This document shows, piece after piece, positions 47,515 to 60,176 of a DNA stretch of 64,000 bases. The stretch covers positions 54,510,693-54,574,692 of the forward strand of contig CM039122.1 in the NCBI GenBank assembly GCA_022036555.1. Direction: 5' to 3'. Source of the DNA: Microstegium vimineum. Its lineage: Eukaryota; Streptophyta; Magnoliopsida; Poales; Poaceae. The notes under the pieces were generated by a model. It was not told the DNA's origin. It was given only the letters and a program-made list of their open reading frames with translations, and searched no databases. The translations under genes and the position numbers were made by a program. Position 1 is the first letter of the stretch. Each line of letters begins with the position of its first letter.

Positions 47515-50500
47515 TGCTATTCTTGTTTGTTGAAGCCGTCGTTTTTTGTGCATCTTTTCTTGGCCGTCCACGCTTGTTTGGCACTTGAGATGATTGACCC
47601 GATTCTCTTTTTTTGGTACCACTGGTGTTCTTTGATCTAATCTTGTGTTTCTTTCCACCACTTTGTGATTCAAATATGTAGACATCTCCATTATCAGACT
47701 CTGCTTCTGGATATTTGGCCAAATATTGTTCCTTCTGAAAAAATAAATAGGAAACCATAGGAAGTTTTTGCTGAAAATATGAACGAAATAAAAGAGAACT
47801 GTAGCCAGGAAACTAAACAAACCGTGATGGGTTGCTTATACGAAGGTCTTCGACTTTTGTTACTCTCTGAATGCAACAACCTTGTACATATCTTTCTTTT
47901 GAAAGTGTTAATTTGATCCTAAATACAAAGACATATTGTTTAGCGAAGCTATAAACGTATCGAAATAGAAAATTGAACTGTCAATTGAAGTTGTGCATGC
48001 ACCTGTGAGAAATCATGTCTTATTTGATGGCCATTCCACTCCAGCATGTACTTTATCACAAAAGCGCCACAAGAATTCCTACATTGTAAAGGTGATTTGT
48101 GAATCACCATGTGAGTAGGTGGCAATCATGTGTAGTGCATTATACTTACATGTCCTTTTGTTGGGGGATGTTTGGATAGGGTCGTTTCTGCCATAGAGAA
48201 AGGTTGACTGGATCTGTAATTATTTCCAAGCCAGTCTCAATAGTGTCATCAATATACTCGTCAATACACTGCTGTAGGTTCTTCACCTATTGCATATTTC
48301 ATAATTAGTAAAACCATGGCGATTGAGATCATTTTTGTAAAGAGGTATTAGCAGTACTGGCAAGTTACCATAGTATTTTCCATTTTCTCATTGCGGAAAT
48401 GAGGTACAATTGCTAAGGAGTTGAGAATCTGGACCTCATTGCAATCCTTATTCAGCACTAATAAGCTCCAGTGGCATCCCCAGACATTCATGGGGACAAA
48501 TATCTATCATTGGAAGCATGCATATTAGCTCTCATAAGTGGAGTGATTGTTACTAGAAAATATGTATACAAAACACTAAATGCATTGGTGCTTACCATTT
48601 TTCGTGCTAGACATCTTTTTCCAACACTTTTGATCCACGACCTTTCTTTTTTAGGATTGAATTCACCATGTTGCTCTGATAACTCTTGGCTCTGGAAAGT
48701 GGAAATGAATGTTGTTTTGTCGTTTTCTACACTAGCAATGTATGCATAAACATTGATCACCTGCAAATATTGATAAGAACACATGTAAGCAACAAGGTGG
48801 CAAACAAAGTACACGCGAGATATCAAACACACTTACATCATCACATAACCATCCATCCATGATATTTGGCCTTAAGAAACTAACTGTAAGAGGAATTTGC
48901 GCAATATCAACCACAACAGCATATTCATAACTCTTCTGGATAAAATGTATGGTATCTTTGTCATCCTCTGTTAAGGTATAGTCATTGACAAAACCTGCTA
49001 GTCAAACAAATTGAACGATGTAGTTAGTCTTGTACCAAAAAAATTGTGTTGTGATTACAATTAATAAATGATGTTGAAACAGGTCATACCAAGATATTCA
49101 GTTGAATCAGTTTTGTCCTTGACACTAGTAAATAAATATTGTGCAGCACTTCGGTCATAGATGTCCCGGCCTCCGGTCTTACGTAGTAGTTGTTTGGTTG
49201 CTAGCATTGACTTCCCTCCAGTAGAAGCTATGCCCTCAATGTTTGCCTCTAACTTGTTGAGTATTTCTGACATATTACTAGATTCTGGAATATCCTGCTG
49301 GGCGTTTTTTGATGTATGGGACAACATTCGATTGTTGGCTACTGTCTGTTGAGCAGGTACATGTTTCTTTGACTTGTTGGATTTCAAAGAATCCTTCACT
49401 GGTGTACTGTACTCATCGAAGTTGTGATGTGTTTCATCAGGGGAAGCTGAAAACATCCTAGTGGAATTTGTAAAGGTTTTTTGTTGTTGAAGAGGTGTGT
49501 ATGTGTTACTTGGATGCGCATATTTCTGAAAATGAAAAAGGTCGCCTGAGATGGCAAGACGTCTCAATATAGTATGTTGTTGCACTCACTAAATTTTAAA
49601 GTAAGTATCACCTGTTCATATTCATGACCCTTCATTGCTGAATATTTGTTGTTGTTTGAATAATGAAGTTCCTACAAAAATTTATATGTGTTGGTAAGTT
49701 TGGACAGACATGTTTGTTAATTTAGTATGTGTATGATGTATACCTTCATAGACATACTCATCTGTCCAATCTCATCTTCCATTTTAGAGAGCCTACTATG
49801 CAAACCAACATCCAATCTCCTTTCAACCAACTCTTCTCGCAGACTGAAAATTTTGGAACATATTCTTTCTTCCATCTGCATAACACAACGCTCCGTTGAC
49901 AACCAATTTTTTGTGATGGCTGCTAGTATTGTTTCCATCTGGAACAAACATATAGACTTGTATCAAAAGAATTATGATTGACATTAATAGAACTAGGGTG
50001 TTACAAAGTAGTTTGATGCCTAGTTCTTACTTGTTGGTTACTCATATATAACTGGGCACCCGTTTCAGTAGGCCGTATTCCTTCTTGATCAACATGGGCA
50101 CCCCTTTCAGTAGGCTCTACTCCTTGATCAAGATGGGTGCCCCTTTCAGTACACTGTATTCCTTCTTGTTCTTGTCCTGTTATCGGTGCATCGTAACTTG
50201 AAGTGGGTCCAGTAGGGATCGGTGAAGAAAGACACTCTGTAATCTTGCATTAGTTATCATATATAAGTGATAGTAATATATGGATGGAAGCATAAGACAT
50301 AGGTGCATGGATTTACCACTCCCCCATCGATGCCCTCAGCATCATAAGCATTCATTCTAATATCTGTATTTTGCTGATCCCATCGATCCATCAGCGGATG
50401 TGGCACAGGAAAGTAGGAAACATTGTGCTTGCTATAAGCATGGACATGCTCCCAATACCACTACTAGTAATGAAACAGGTGAACCTAGTGAGACATGTGC

Positions 50501-51391
50501 TGCATATATTGTACTCTGTAAGCATTTATCTATATGGTTTGACATAGAGAAGTAGCACTTACTTGAAGGAAAGCCAAATTGCCCTGAAGATTTCTGATCT
50601 CGCCCTTTTTGAAACTTTGTAAGCAGCTCAATAGATGACACAATGTCAACTGACCCCAATTAAAGTTTTCAATGTTTTTTACTGTTTCAACTAGTGCCAA
50701 ATATTTAGAATGGACTTGGGGTTTTGCGGTAGGTGCCAAAATACGTCCGATTGTGTATAATACAAATTGACGTATGAAATGATCATCTGGGTTTTTGGAC
50801 CCAGTAATACTGTGCTCAAGAGCCTTTAGAGTAATTTGATTCTCCCCCGGGGATTGGCTTCTGCATGCATAGAACAGTTCTTTATTGATATTTGTATTGT
50901 CAGGGACTACTATTTCGACACCATCTATCCGAAGACCCATGATGTGGTATACATCTGCTAGAGTCATAGGAAGGTGAGTACCACAGAGCAAATTTTTTTG
51001 AAGGTCCATGTTATACCTTTCCACAATAAGTTTTTTCAGCATGGTACGGCGAAGAGTTATTTCCTTCATGTGGAGCATTCCTCCAAAACCAATCTTCTTA
51101 ATGGCTTCCTTGTGTGCAGTAGATAGGCCTTGGATGATCTTGGCGTATTTACTGGGTGAACAAATTATCTTATCTCCACATTGAGAATTCAGGATCTGCG
51201 ATTACATAGTCAGTGCATTTTACTTAGGTGATCACATTCTGTAAGTGTTCAGAACCCAACATATACTTGTGCTTCTGTTTCATCCTGAATTGTAGACTTC
51301 TCAGATGGAGACTGAGCTGCGTTTTGATACTGTACACGAGTTATACATCTGGGTAGAAGAGGAGGCCTGAATTTTAGCTGAAATTTGTGAC
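47510..51391 (-). CDS. Ulp1-like (C48) cysteine-protease domain protein with AT-hook tail, 5' end unresolved
   Basis: Readable exons: 51391-51267, 51195-50563, 50460-50317, 50243-50031, 49938-49744, 49671-49612, 49525-49090, 48994-48837, 48760-48596, 48503-48369, 48286-48150, 48078-48003, 47918-47823 and 47734-47510. All join in phase, about 930 residues. Order: an N-terminal module typical of grass Ulp1-linked proteins (KKIGFGGMLHMKEITLRR ... DVYHIMGLRIDG); three degenerate 16-residue repeats around PTERGAHVDQ; a helical segment; then the C48 domain with INVYAY, GCHWSLLVLN (His) and MNSCGAFVIKYM (Cys). The usual Asp (LDSL) reads LNSL. The tail has an AT-hook (NKRGRPRKD). Such proteins occur as host genes and as cargo of Mutator-like (Kaonashi) elements. 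No initiator ATG could be fixed; an upstream exon near 51500-51760 is likely. Confidence 0.75.
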
Positions 51392-52074
51392 CTGTGAAAA
51401 TAGACTGCAAGATTGCAGTAGTATGGTTGTCTACGAAAGTTGTAACTAGATTAACCAAGGAGGGAACAAACAATCTTGATCTTTCATTTCATGGTTAGTA
51501 GAAAGTGCTCACCAGATAGTTCATTTATTTTGCAGGCATGCACGTCTGGGAATCGACCTTCTGCTCGCCCGATGAGGTCCTGCACCTGGGCACGTGGATC
51601 CTACAACACCACCGAAGGAGATCCTGCACAACCGCCCAAGGATGTTCTGTAGCACGAGTTCTTCTCAACTGAACCTGCAGCTGAATACAAGAATGAATAC
51701 AAGGTGCAGTTTGTGCAGATCGGGCATGTAGTGTAGTGTAGAGTGTTTTGTATTGCAAATAAACTCATCCAATGGTGTGCATACCTGAACGGAGGCTCCC
51801 TTGGGCGAGCAGCGAGACGACACCAGCGGTTACTGATGATGATGAGGATAGGAGAAGCTGAATAACCAGCTCGTACCAGCGCGGAGGTATCCGACTAGCA
51901 GTGTGTGAGCGAGCCAGCGTCGTGGAGAACGTGGCCGACTTTGGTGGGATTGTGGGATGAATGTCAAACTCACGAATGGGCTTAGTGGGCCTCTGATTCT
52001 GGAAATGAATCGTGCATATCTAGCCCACGGAGGTTGGTCAGCCCTTTTGACTTTATTTTTTATTTTTTTCACAT
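51392..52074. other. Likely 5' leader and promoter of the Ulp1-like gene
   Basis: A moderately GC-rich stretch up to about 51980 holds splice-like sites on the minus strand (for example CTGCAG near 51677). It should contain the untranslated first exon, but I cannot place it. Confidence 0.35.
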
Positions 52075-53025
52075 GTCAATACATCTATGTGTGAGTTGCA
52101 TATGTGAACAATGTGCTCCAGTATATTGCCGAAACCATTTGAGTTTTTATACAACGATTCTCTATGAAAATCATGTCGTCACACAAGTTTGTATATTTTT
52201 TGAACGAATTATGTATATTATTACATTTATTATATGAAAATTCAACAAATAATTCTAATAATAACTAAATTTGGTCAGATAACTCCAAAAATTTACATGA
52301 CAACATATTTTTGGTCCATAATCATACCATAAAATTTTCAAGCAATTTCAGTAAAGTAGGACTACACCCATTCAGAAGTAGAAACATCTCACACAGTCAC
52401 ACTACGTGAGAGATGTGTCCATATGTCAACAGTGTGCAATAGTGTTTTACCGAAACTATTTCAAATTTTAATGCAACAAATCTCTATCAAAATAATGTCA
52501 TCCCACAAGTTTGTATATTTTTCGAACGAATTCTGGATATTATTACATTTAGTACATGAAAATTTTAATAATAACTAAATTTAGTCAGATAATTCTGAAA
52601 ATTTACACGACAACATATTTTTGGTTCATAAGGTCACCATAAAGTTTCAAGAAATTTCAGTAAAGTATGACTATACACTCATTCACAAGTACAAACATCT
52701 CACACAGTCATACACTATGTGCGAGATGTGTCCATATGTCAACTGTGTGCAACAGAGCTTTGCCGAAACCATTTCAAATTTTAATACAACGATTCTGTAT
52801 CAAAATCATGACGTCCCACAAGTTTGTACATTTTTAACCGAATTTTGGATATTATTACATTGATTACATGAGAAATCAACAAATAATTGAAATAATAACT
52901 AAATTTGGTCGGATAATTCTGAAAATTGACACAGCAATATACTTTTGGTCCATAATCATACCATAAAAGTTTCAAGCATTTTCAGTGAAATGGGACTATA
53001 CACCCATTCACAAATAGAAACATCT
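52075..53025. repeat. Tandem repeat, about three units of roughly 315 bp
   Basis: Shared landmarks recur three times: 'aactaaatttggtcagataa' at about 52264, 52574 and 52897, and the 'atgtgtccatatgtcaac' and 'cccacaagtttgta' blocks between them. Units are diverged by point changes and small indels. No coding potential is seen. Confidence 0.85.
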
Positions 53026-54564
53026 CTAACACATGAATTTAAGATATTATTACAATTGAACTTGAAGATATGAAAACTTCTAACATAATTTAAGATGAAG
53101 ATGTAAAACTATACATAGAATCATATCATTTCAAAATACAAAGGAAATTGACAATGAAAATATGGAAAAAAAATTATATTTGACAAAGTAAAAGAATTGT
53201 GAATTTGACAAAAAAACTCAAAAAATGCCCAACCCGATCAGAGGAGCCCAGCCATGCCAACCGGCCCAACAAGCATATAGGAAGCTGAAGTGTCGTGTAG
53301 CAGGATATATACATATATTTTCCATGTTGAGAGCCACATTGGGATTCAAACTTTTAAGCGTAGTTATCTTTGTCTAGGTAAGCGAGGTGGTACTAAGATT
53401 TTAAGAACATTCTTTTTATGTCAGCGCATAGACTGGCCCACTTTGCAGCTGAACTTGAATCCTTTTTTCCCTGTCTCACTTCACAAAACCGTACATGGGC
53501 CGGCCTGTTCTATAGAATCGAGCTGGGTCTGGGCAGGTCCACAGTTGCACATCAGTCTTTTACCGTAAAAAAGCATGCATGTACGCTCAATCCTACTGAA
53601 GAACTGATGTCGTTTGCTTTTTTCTTAGAAGAGTTTTTTTTAGAAAAATAATACTTTTTAAAAAAACATTCTTGCAAAAAAAAATTGAGTGTTCACCTTT
53701 CACCTCGACTGTTCACCTTTCACCTCTTACCGGTTACCAAATGACAATATTTTCCAGACAACCTGTTTCAGGAGCTTGGAATTTAAGGAACAAAGAGACG
53801 GAGACAAAAATAACAACACCAGGAGAATACCAAAATGTCTGCTTAAATGTTTGTCGTCAAGCAACCAACATGTACACCACCAAACGCATGTCTTGGAAGC
53901 AACATCTGTATATACAGCAGCACAGCAGTACTGTCAAGGGCGTCGAAGCCTCCGCATGACAAGTAGACCATCCATACTCTGCTACAGATTTCCAACTGAG
54001 CCTGCTACAGATCAACTCTAGTATTTGCAGGGCTTCACAGTTTGTTATGCTGTGTGGACAACCACCTTTATTCTATAGAATTCACAAGCTCTGGAGCTCC
54101 CTTTTCCTGAAAAAAAAAGAAACTAAAATAAAATGATAGGTTTTTTGTATCGTCGAAGCTGCAACTTTTCAAGCTGCACACAGTATATCTCGCATGCACT
54201 TGACCGGATTTTGATTTTATATCATCATTAGATCAGAAATTTGTTTCAACATTGGTGAGCTCTTTAGCACCATATATGACTGCAGCTTCATTTTAATTAC
54301 TTTGATGTTATATGTTTCCACTAACATGCGGTCTATGTATCATACATTTTAGAAACAACAAATAAACAAGAAATTTTATTTGTACTTGGCCAGCATATTT
54401 ACTGGACTGACTACAAAGAAACAGCTAAACATCATTGGTATAAGTTTGTGCATTTTTTTTCATACCCTGCTGCAAACAGAGACCAGAGTTATGACAACAA
54501 AAAGTGTAGGCCAAATCTTAGTTACTGATAGCTTTGTTCATAGTTTTTTTGAGGGATGCTCATA
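53026..54564. other. Intergenic DNA and FRS 3' flank
   Basis: No gene is supported. The right end should include the 3' UTR of the FAR1-related gene. Confidence 0.45.
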
Positions 54565-57323
54565 CTAATTTGCAAGGCAGGTTATAGGGCTCTCTTCCTC
54601 TTCAGCCTTGTCAGCCACATCATCATCAAGGGCCTAAATCAGCAAGCACAAAGGCAAAGGAGAAAATATCAGTACTTCCACACTAGGCATACTAACAAAC
54701 GTTCATAGCAAGCTTTTGGATGACAGATGAGCTACCAAATATGAGGGTTAGCCCAGCTAAATAAAGTTAATATGAGCTGTGCACTTCAGCCTTCAACAAC
54801 AGCCAAATTTTTGGAAGAGTGGAATAGCAGAGTTTAGTAAAACTAACTCAAAAACTTATTAAAAATAATACATTTGAGTACGAATGAAGACCCATACAAC
54901 TTTCACAACAATAGAGTAGCATAATATAAGTTCATTAACCACACATGGTACCATAATAATTATGAGTCCATGTAATACATCCATGGTACCATAATAATTA
55001 TGAGTCCATGTAATACATCTCTTGTTGGCATACCAAATGGACTCCTCTTTATGTGATACATCATTTCAGCATCTGATCGTTCATTTCCTACAAATCATTA
55101 TATCAAACCAAAAATGATTTTTCACATTGGATTCACAGGAAAGCAGACACAAAACAAATATGTTAACTTTGGAAATATATGTACCAGTTCTTTTAACTCG
55201 GAGCATGTACGCCTATTGTGACCCTTCTGTTTACACTGGCTGCAAGTCACTTCTCGTGGTTTTTTCTGGAATACCTCAATTCGTTTGTCTTTCTTAGGTG
55301 CACCTTTAGACTTCACGACCACAGGATCTAGAACCATGTCCTCATTAGGTAATTCAGCATGCGAAGTTTGTGCTAACATTGGTCCACAGCTCACAATTTT
55401 TACTTGGGCATTAGAAGCATCACCACTGCCAACTATTTCACAGAGAACACGCTTCATGTACAAAAATACACTTTCATTTGAGAGGGATGCTTTGAAAGCC
55501 GCCTCACGACTCAAATTGCGGAGCTCACGATACTTCTCTAGGCTTTGAGAAGTATCGTACATGCTACTTTTCCTTATGGGAGGAAATCCAGCTTTTGCTT
55601 TCATGGACCACCTACTGAGCACACAATAACTTGGAATTGTTTCTGGACGCAATTCTTTCAATACACAGAATATGTGAGCACAAGGTATGCCATCGCGTTC
55701 CATCTTACGACAAGAGCACCGAATCATACTTATTATGGAGTCATCGTCGCTTTCACAATCAACCTGGAACTTCCACTCCCTTGTGTTCTTCACAATAATG
55801 TCATATGTCGTGATATCACATCCATCTTGAATTGCCCAGATAACATAGTTACCTGTAGAATCCATTTTTTCCTTCACCAATTCAAAAACTTTAGGTGTAA
55901 AAACACTAGCAGCATGTTTCTCCATAGGATCAGCTAGCTTTTCCGTGAATGAAACAGATTGAGTCGCCGGAGCATCTAGATATGCCTCATTTCGACGCAG
56001 ATTGGCCAAGCAATGCTCATAGTGCTCATACATATCAAATAGTGTCATCTTCCTATCCAGATTCTTATGCAGTTTGGAGTTAAGACTCTCACTGCGTTGG
56101 TTGCTCCTCAGGCCTAAAAAACATCGGGCCACCTGATACGCAGCACACCATAGTCTCCTCATCTGGTACATTTGATACAACCACTCGTGCTTACTTGATA
56201 TTTTGTTCTTGTACAAAAAATTGACCCATTTCCTCTCAACCTCTTCTATGGAACACCGATCATATAGAAATTTTCTAAACTCTGTACTGATCTTAGAATT
56301 TTTCAAATTGCGCAGTATATTCTGCTCAATATGCCATGTGCACAACCGATGGTTGGAATAAGGCAAGATTGTTCTGATAGCTTTCTGCATTGCAAGGTCA
56401 CCATCTGTGATCACGGATACTGGATGCTTCTGAGCCATGCCAGCTAGGAATGTTTGTAATAGCCACTCGTACGACTCACTTGTTTCATGGGATATGAGGC
56501 CACAACCAAATACAACTGTGCTCCGATGGTGGTTCAACCCAACAAAAGGCACAAAGGGCAAATTGTATCGATTTGTCTGATATGTGTTATAAAAAACAAG
56601 GACATCGCTAAATGCTTCATAGTCAAGACGAGACTGAGTATCAGACCAGAAAAAGTGCTTTAGATGCCCCTCCTCATCAAGGACATATCTAAAGAAAGAG
56701 TCAGGATTGCTCTCACGCCGATGCTTGAAGTGACGAATAACTGTTTCAGCATCGCCTCTTTCTATTGCTTTTATCTTGTATCGATAGCAAAAGTTATATA
56801 GATCCCTTGATGTACATCCAACCTTATCATATCCACCATATTGCATTTCCAGTATATTCATGATTTGGTGTTTACGGACTCCTGCGATTTCCATCTCAAT
56901 GATGTCAGCTTTCTGCTCATTACTAATTCCTCTATGAGACCGCAAGAGACAAACTAAATCTGGTGAGGCCAAAGGATGGTTGTGTTCATCAATTAAATCC
57001 TTGACATACCACTGTCTTGTCTCCTTGTTGAGTTTAATCACCATTTTGGCTGCACACCCACAACGACTCAAATTCCGTGACTTCCTCTTCTTAATCGCTT
57101 TATTCATGTGCTTAGCATCACGGAACCCCTGGCGACTGCACACAAATTTCCTTAGACATATTTCCTTAGTTGTCGTGTCTCTTTCCACATAGCATCTCCT
57201 CACGGAAAACCCTCTATCAAATGCGTAGTTGTTGTAGAACTCATAGCCTTCTTTCTCACTGCGGAATGTCTTGCTGACCATTTCATGATAATCTAGTAGA
57301 GCCTCTTCACTCAGATCAACCAT
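54565..57323 (-). CDS. FAR1-related sequence (FRS) protein, MULE-transposase-derived
   Basis: Exon 57323-55185 (713 codons) splices at CTG|GTACAT to a short last exon 54633-54565 ending EEEESPITCLAN, giving 735 residues. Domains: FAR1 zinc-finger-like DNA-binding region (about 18-117); MULE transposase core (about 235-330); SWIM zinc finger with C536, C538, C548 and H550; CCHC zinc knuckle C694, C697, H702 and C707. FAR1/FHY3 proteins are transcription factors domesticated from Mutator-like transposases. The first catalytic Asp of the transposase (usually FDTTY) reads FYNTY at 244-248, while TDGD at 306-309 is kept, so transposition activity is unlikely. The reading frame is intact. The ATG follows a splice-like AG, so a 5'-UTR intron probably runs toward 58.6 kb. 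No flanking terminal repeats were recognised. Confidence 0.88.
54944..55019. repeat. 38-bp perfect tandem duplication in the FRS terminal intron
   Basis: Units 54944-54981 and 54982-55019 are identical. They lie in the intron between the two FRS coding exons. Confidence 0.9.
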
Positions 57324-58560
57324 TTTTTCCTACATAATGTAAAATTAACATGACAACATTCACTATGTATTGCAATCAAATAGTAAAAACAAGACAAATA
57401 AAAATGCTAAACTCACAAGTCATGCACATAATACAAAGATTTCAGTTTTCTATACCACTACTTCATCACTGAACAAAACATATGGAGTGCCATAAAGGAA
57501 AAGAGATATACATGACACCCGCCTACAATGTATTGGTTCATATAATAAATCAATTTGGTTCATTTGGAGATCTACTTTTGTAAATAACAAGGCGAGCGTA
57601 CGCAAGAAAATTTAAATTATCAGAAATTGAATAGGCTGCGCCTATCAGAACATATAGTCTATTGTGTATCTAAACATCAATACTCAGGACTATAAATGGA
57701 ACTCACAAATCCTATAATTAATCACCACTATTAAATACCATGTAATATTATTTAGCAGGACAAAAAGTGGATCTCCTAGTCGTCTATTAATTACCGACGC
57801 ATCGCCATATTGGTTTCAGTTAACCATGGCCAGTGGAAAAACTAACAATTCTGCTGGATATGGTCTATTTTCAGTCGACTTAATTATCACCAAATGGACC
57901 TGACAAATCAACAGAAAATATTACTTACGTTCATGCCCAATGCCCTCAGAAACCAAATGCTTCACTTCAACAGATCAACCCTGAACTAAAACACCCAACC
58001 CCACCAAGAAGTCAAAGTACACTCATTTGATCTTCTTGCATACAAGATTCAGCATTTCCCTATCAATCGATGCAGTGCAGGCGTGCAACAGCAGGATATC
58101 TATTCCAATAAGTTCAAATTGCTGAATTATTAGGAAGGTAAAAGCATGGAGCGTGGAATTCATTTGTAGGATCAGACACTGGTTTATTCCCATGTGACAA
58201 AACCTAACTGAACAGGCACACATCAGATCAATGGACTAAAAATCTACAGACAAGTCAAATGAAAATCTACCAGCGCTGGTATCTGAATCCAACATGACTA
58301 TGAATAGACGACTAGGAGATGCACTTTTGTCAATTTGAAATGAAATGGTAGCAGCAAGAGGATAAATAAATCATTATGCACGAGGGAGCACTTATATCTC
58401 TGTCAATGTCCTCCTCTATTGAATCTGCATCAACTCACTACATCTAGTAACGATTCACTTACAACCTAATCAAATAATTAAATCAATCTAGGGATTTAAG
58501 ATCCATGAAATTGATAGTGTTTCACACTTGTACCTGTTGTCAAAGTGATGGAAGATGAAT
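57324..58560. other. FRS upstream region
   Basis: AT-rich, with no independent gene seen. A minus-strand acceptor (ATGTAG) stands just before the FRS start codon, so this is probably a 5'-UTR intron. Confidence 0.45.
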
Positions 58561-58610
58561 CTAGTGATTGGCACTAGATGTAAAATGAGGAGCCGACAAA
58601 GGTAGAGATA

Positions 58611-58930
58611 TCATACCTGTAGGAAGTTGTAGAACTCGTTGAAGACAACGAGCCCGCGCTGCTCGAACGCCGGGAGGTGCCGCTGAGCAAGTTGTCCTGA
58701 AGCTCGAGCCACGCGGGGTCGTGCAGTGATGTGGCGTGCCCGCGCGGGATGGAACCCTAAAACCGGTTGGACAGGTCCACACCACGGAGCTGCGGCAGGC
58801 CGTCGAGCCTTGGAGGCTACAGCGCGTTCCCGCGCAGAGACGCGCCTCAAGCCGCGACACGGCCCGGAGCACACTGTGCGTCGTCGAGCGCCACGGTGAC
58901 CACGCGTGCTCGCGGCGGCGGAGAGACAAC
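58611..58930 (-). pseudogene. Fragment of an LRR receptor-like kinase ectodomain
   Basis: Minus-strand translations give LRR pieces in two frames: LDGLPQLRGVDLSN, a stop (58759-58757), GSIPRGHATSL, WLELQDNLLSGT, and in another frame PAFEQRGLVVFNEFYNFLQ. These match the repeats before the kinase of probable inactive LRR-RLKs. It has at least one stop and one frame change. It ends at a good donor site (CTACAG|GTATGA near 58617), so it may now serve as a non-coding first exon for the FRS gene. Confidence 0.6.
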
Positions 58931-59285
58931 GACGCAGACGATGGGGAAGGGCAGCGATGGATCGGCGGCGTGGCGGAGAAGGGCACGGTGATGGGGGAGG
59001 AGGAGAGGAACGGCGACGCTCACGTCGGGCTTGCGGCGGCAGAGAGACGACGACGCAGTGATGGGGCAGGGCAGCGATGGGAAGGGCGGCGATGGATCAG
59101 AGGCGCGAAGCAAGCTCGCGGCGGCGGAACCGTACTCTCTGGAGGCGAGCAGTTTTCGATTGGAGCAGTGTGTGGAGCGGGATTAGAAGCTGAGAAGCTG
59201 TGCGATAGAAGAAGTACTAAACTACCCTTAAGTATGATTAAGAGGGAGGAACCGACTCTAAATGAGATTAACGGGAGGAACCCGT

Positions 59286-60164
59286 GGTTCCACCCAAGCA
59301 CCGTAAAAATTCTCTTTGAATTTTGAAAAAAATATTATTACTATTCACTTATTTTGAAGCATATAATTACAATTTTTCGGTTATCATAAAAACACCCTAA
59401 AGTGCGTAGACGATTTGGACCCATCTATAAGCGTATACGAATACATATACTTTATTCCAGCTCCTCTCACTATCGCTGACATGTGGGCCCCACCTGTCAT
59501 ATTCTTCTTCCTCCTCCCATCTTCCATTGATGAGCAGCATTCGCCACTTTCGACGGCGAGCTGGTGTTCCGAGCAGCACGTCAGCCCCTCGGGCAAGCAG
59601 CAGCACACGCACACGGACTCGGACACGTAGGCGAGCAGCAGCAGCACATGGACACAGACACGCAGGAGAGCAGCAGCACACGGCCACGGACACGCAGGCG
59701 AGCAGCACGCGGACGAACTCCCGGGCCATGTGTTGCGCGCACCACCCAGGCCGCGAGTCTCCCGGCCGCGAGCTCCGCGCCGGTTGCGTGCTGCGCGCAC
59801 CGCCCAGGCTGCGAGCTCTTCGGATGCGTGCTCCGCGCGCGCCGCTTGGGCTGCGTGTTCCACCGGCCACGTGCGCCCCACCGCCGGCCGCTCGCCCACG
59901 CGATCCTGCTGCGTGCCCGGCAATGGAAGACAACAAGATGAGGAAGAAGAATATGACAGATGGGGCCTGCATGTCAGCCTCAGGAGAGAGGAGCTAGAAT
60001 GTCGTATTTGTATACGCTGGCAGGTGGGTCTAAGTTGTTTTCATACGTATTTTGTGATGTTTTTTTGAGAACCAAAAAGTTATAATGATATGTTTTAAAA
60101 TAGACAAATAGTTATGGTGTTTGTCCAAACTTAAAAAAATATAATGGTATGGATCCAAATAACC
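59286..60164. mobile_element. Long inverted-repeat (foldback, MULE-like) element with a GC-rich core
   Basis: The outer arms pair over at least 200 bases: the left arm with 'gcgtatacgaatac', 'gctgacatgtgggcccc' and 'cttcttcctcc' is an inverted, diverged copy of the right arm at about 59920-60160. The centre is a GC-rich stretch with repeated 'gcgagcagca' and 'ccgcgagct' phrases. Exact ends and target duplication are uncertain. Confidence 0.6.
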
Positions 60165-60176
60165 TAAGGGAAAAAG

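Noticed and set aside
52075..53025. Regular repeats considered as an array of RNA genes
   Set aside because: Units are AT-rich, lack polymerase III boxes or conserved secondary structure that I can see, and diverge freely.
58736..59326. 196-codon plus-strand frame
   Set aside because: It is antisense to the LRR-kinase fragment, Arg/Gly-rich by composition and without homology.
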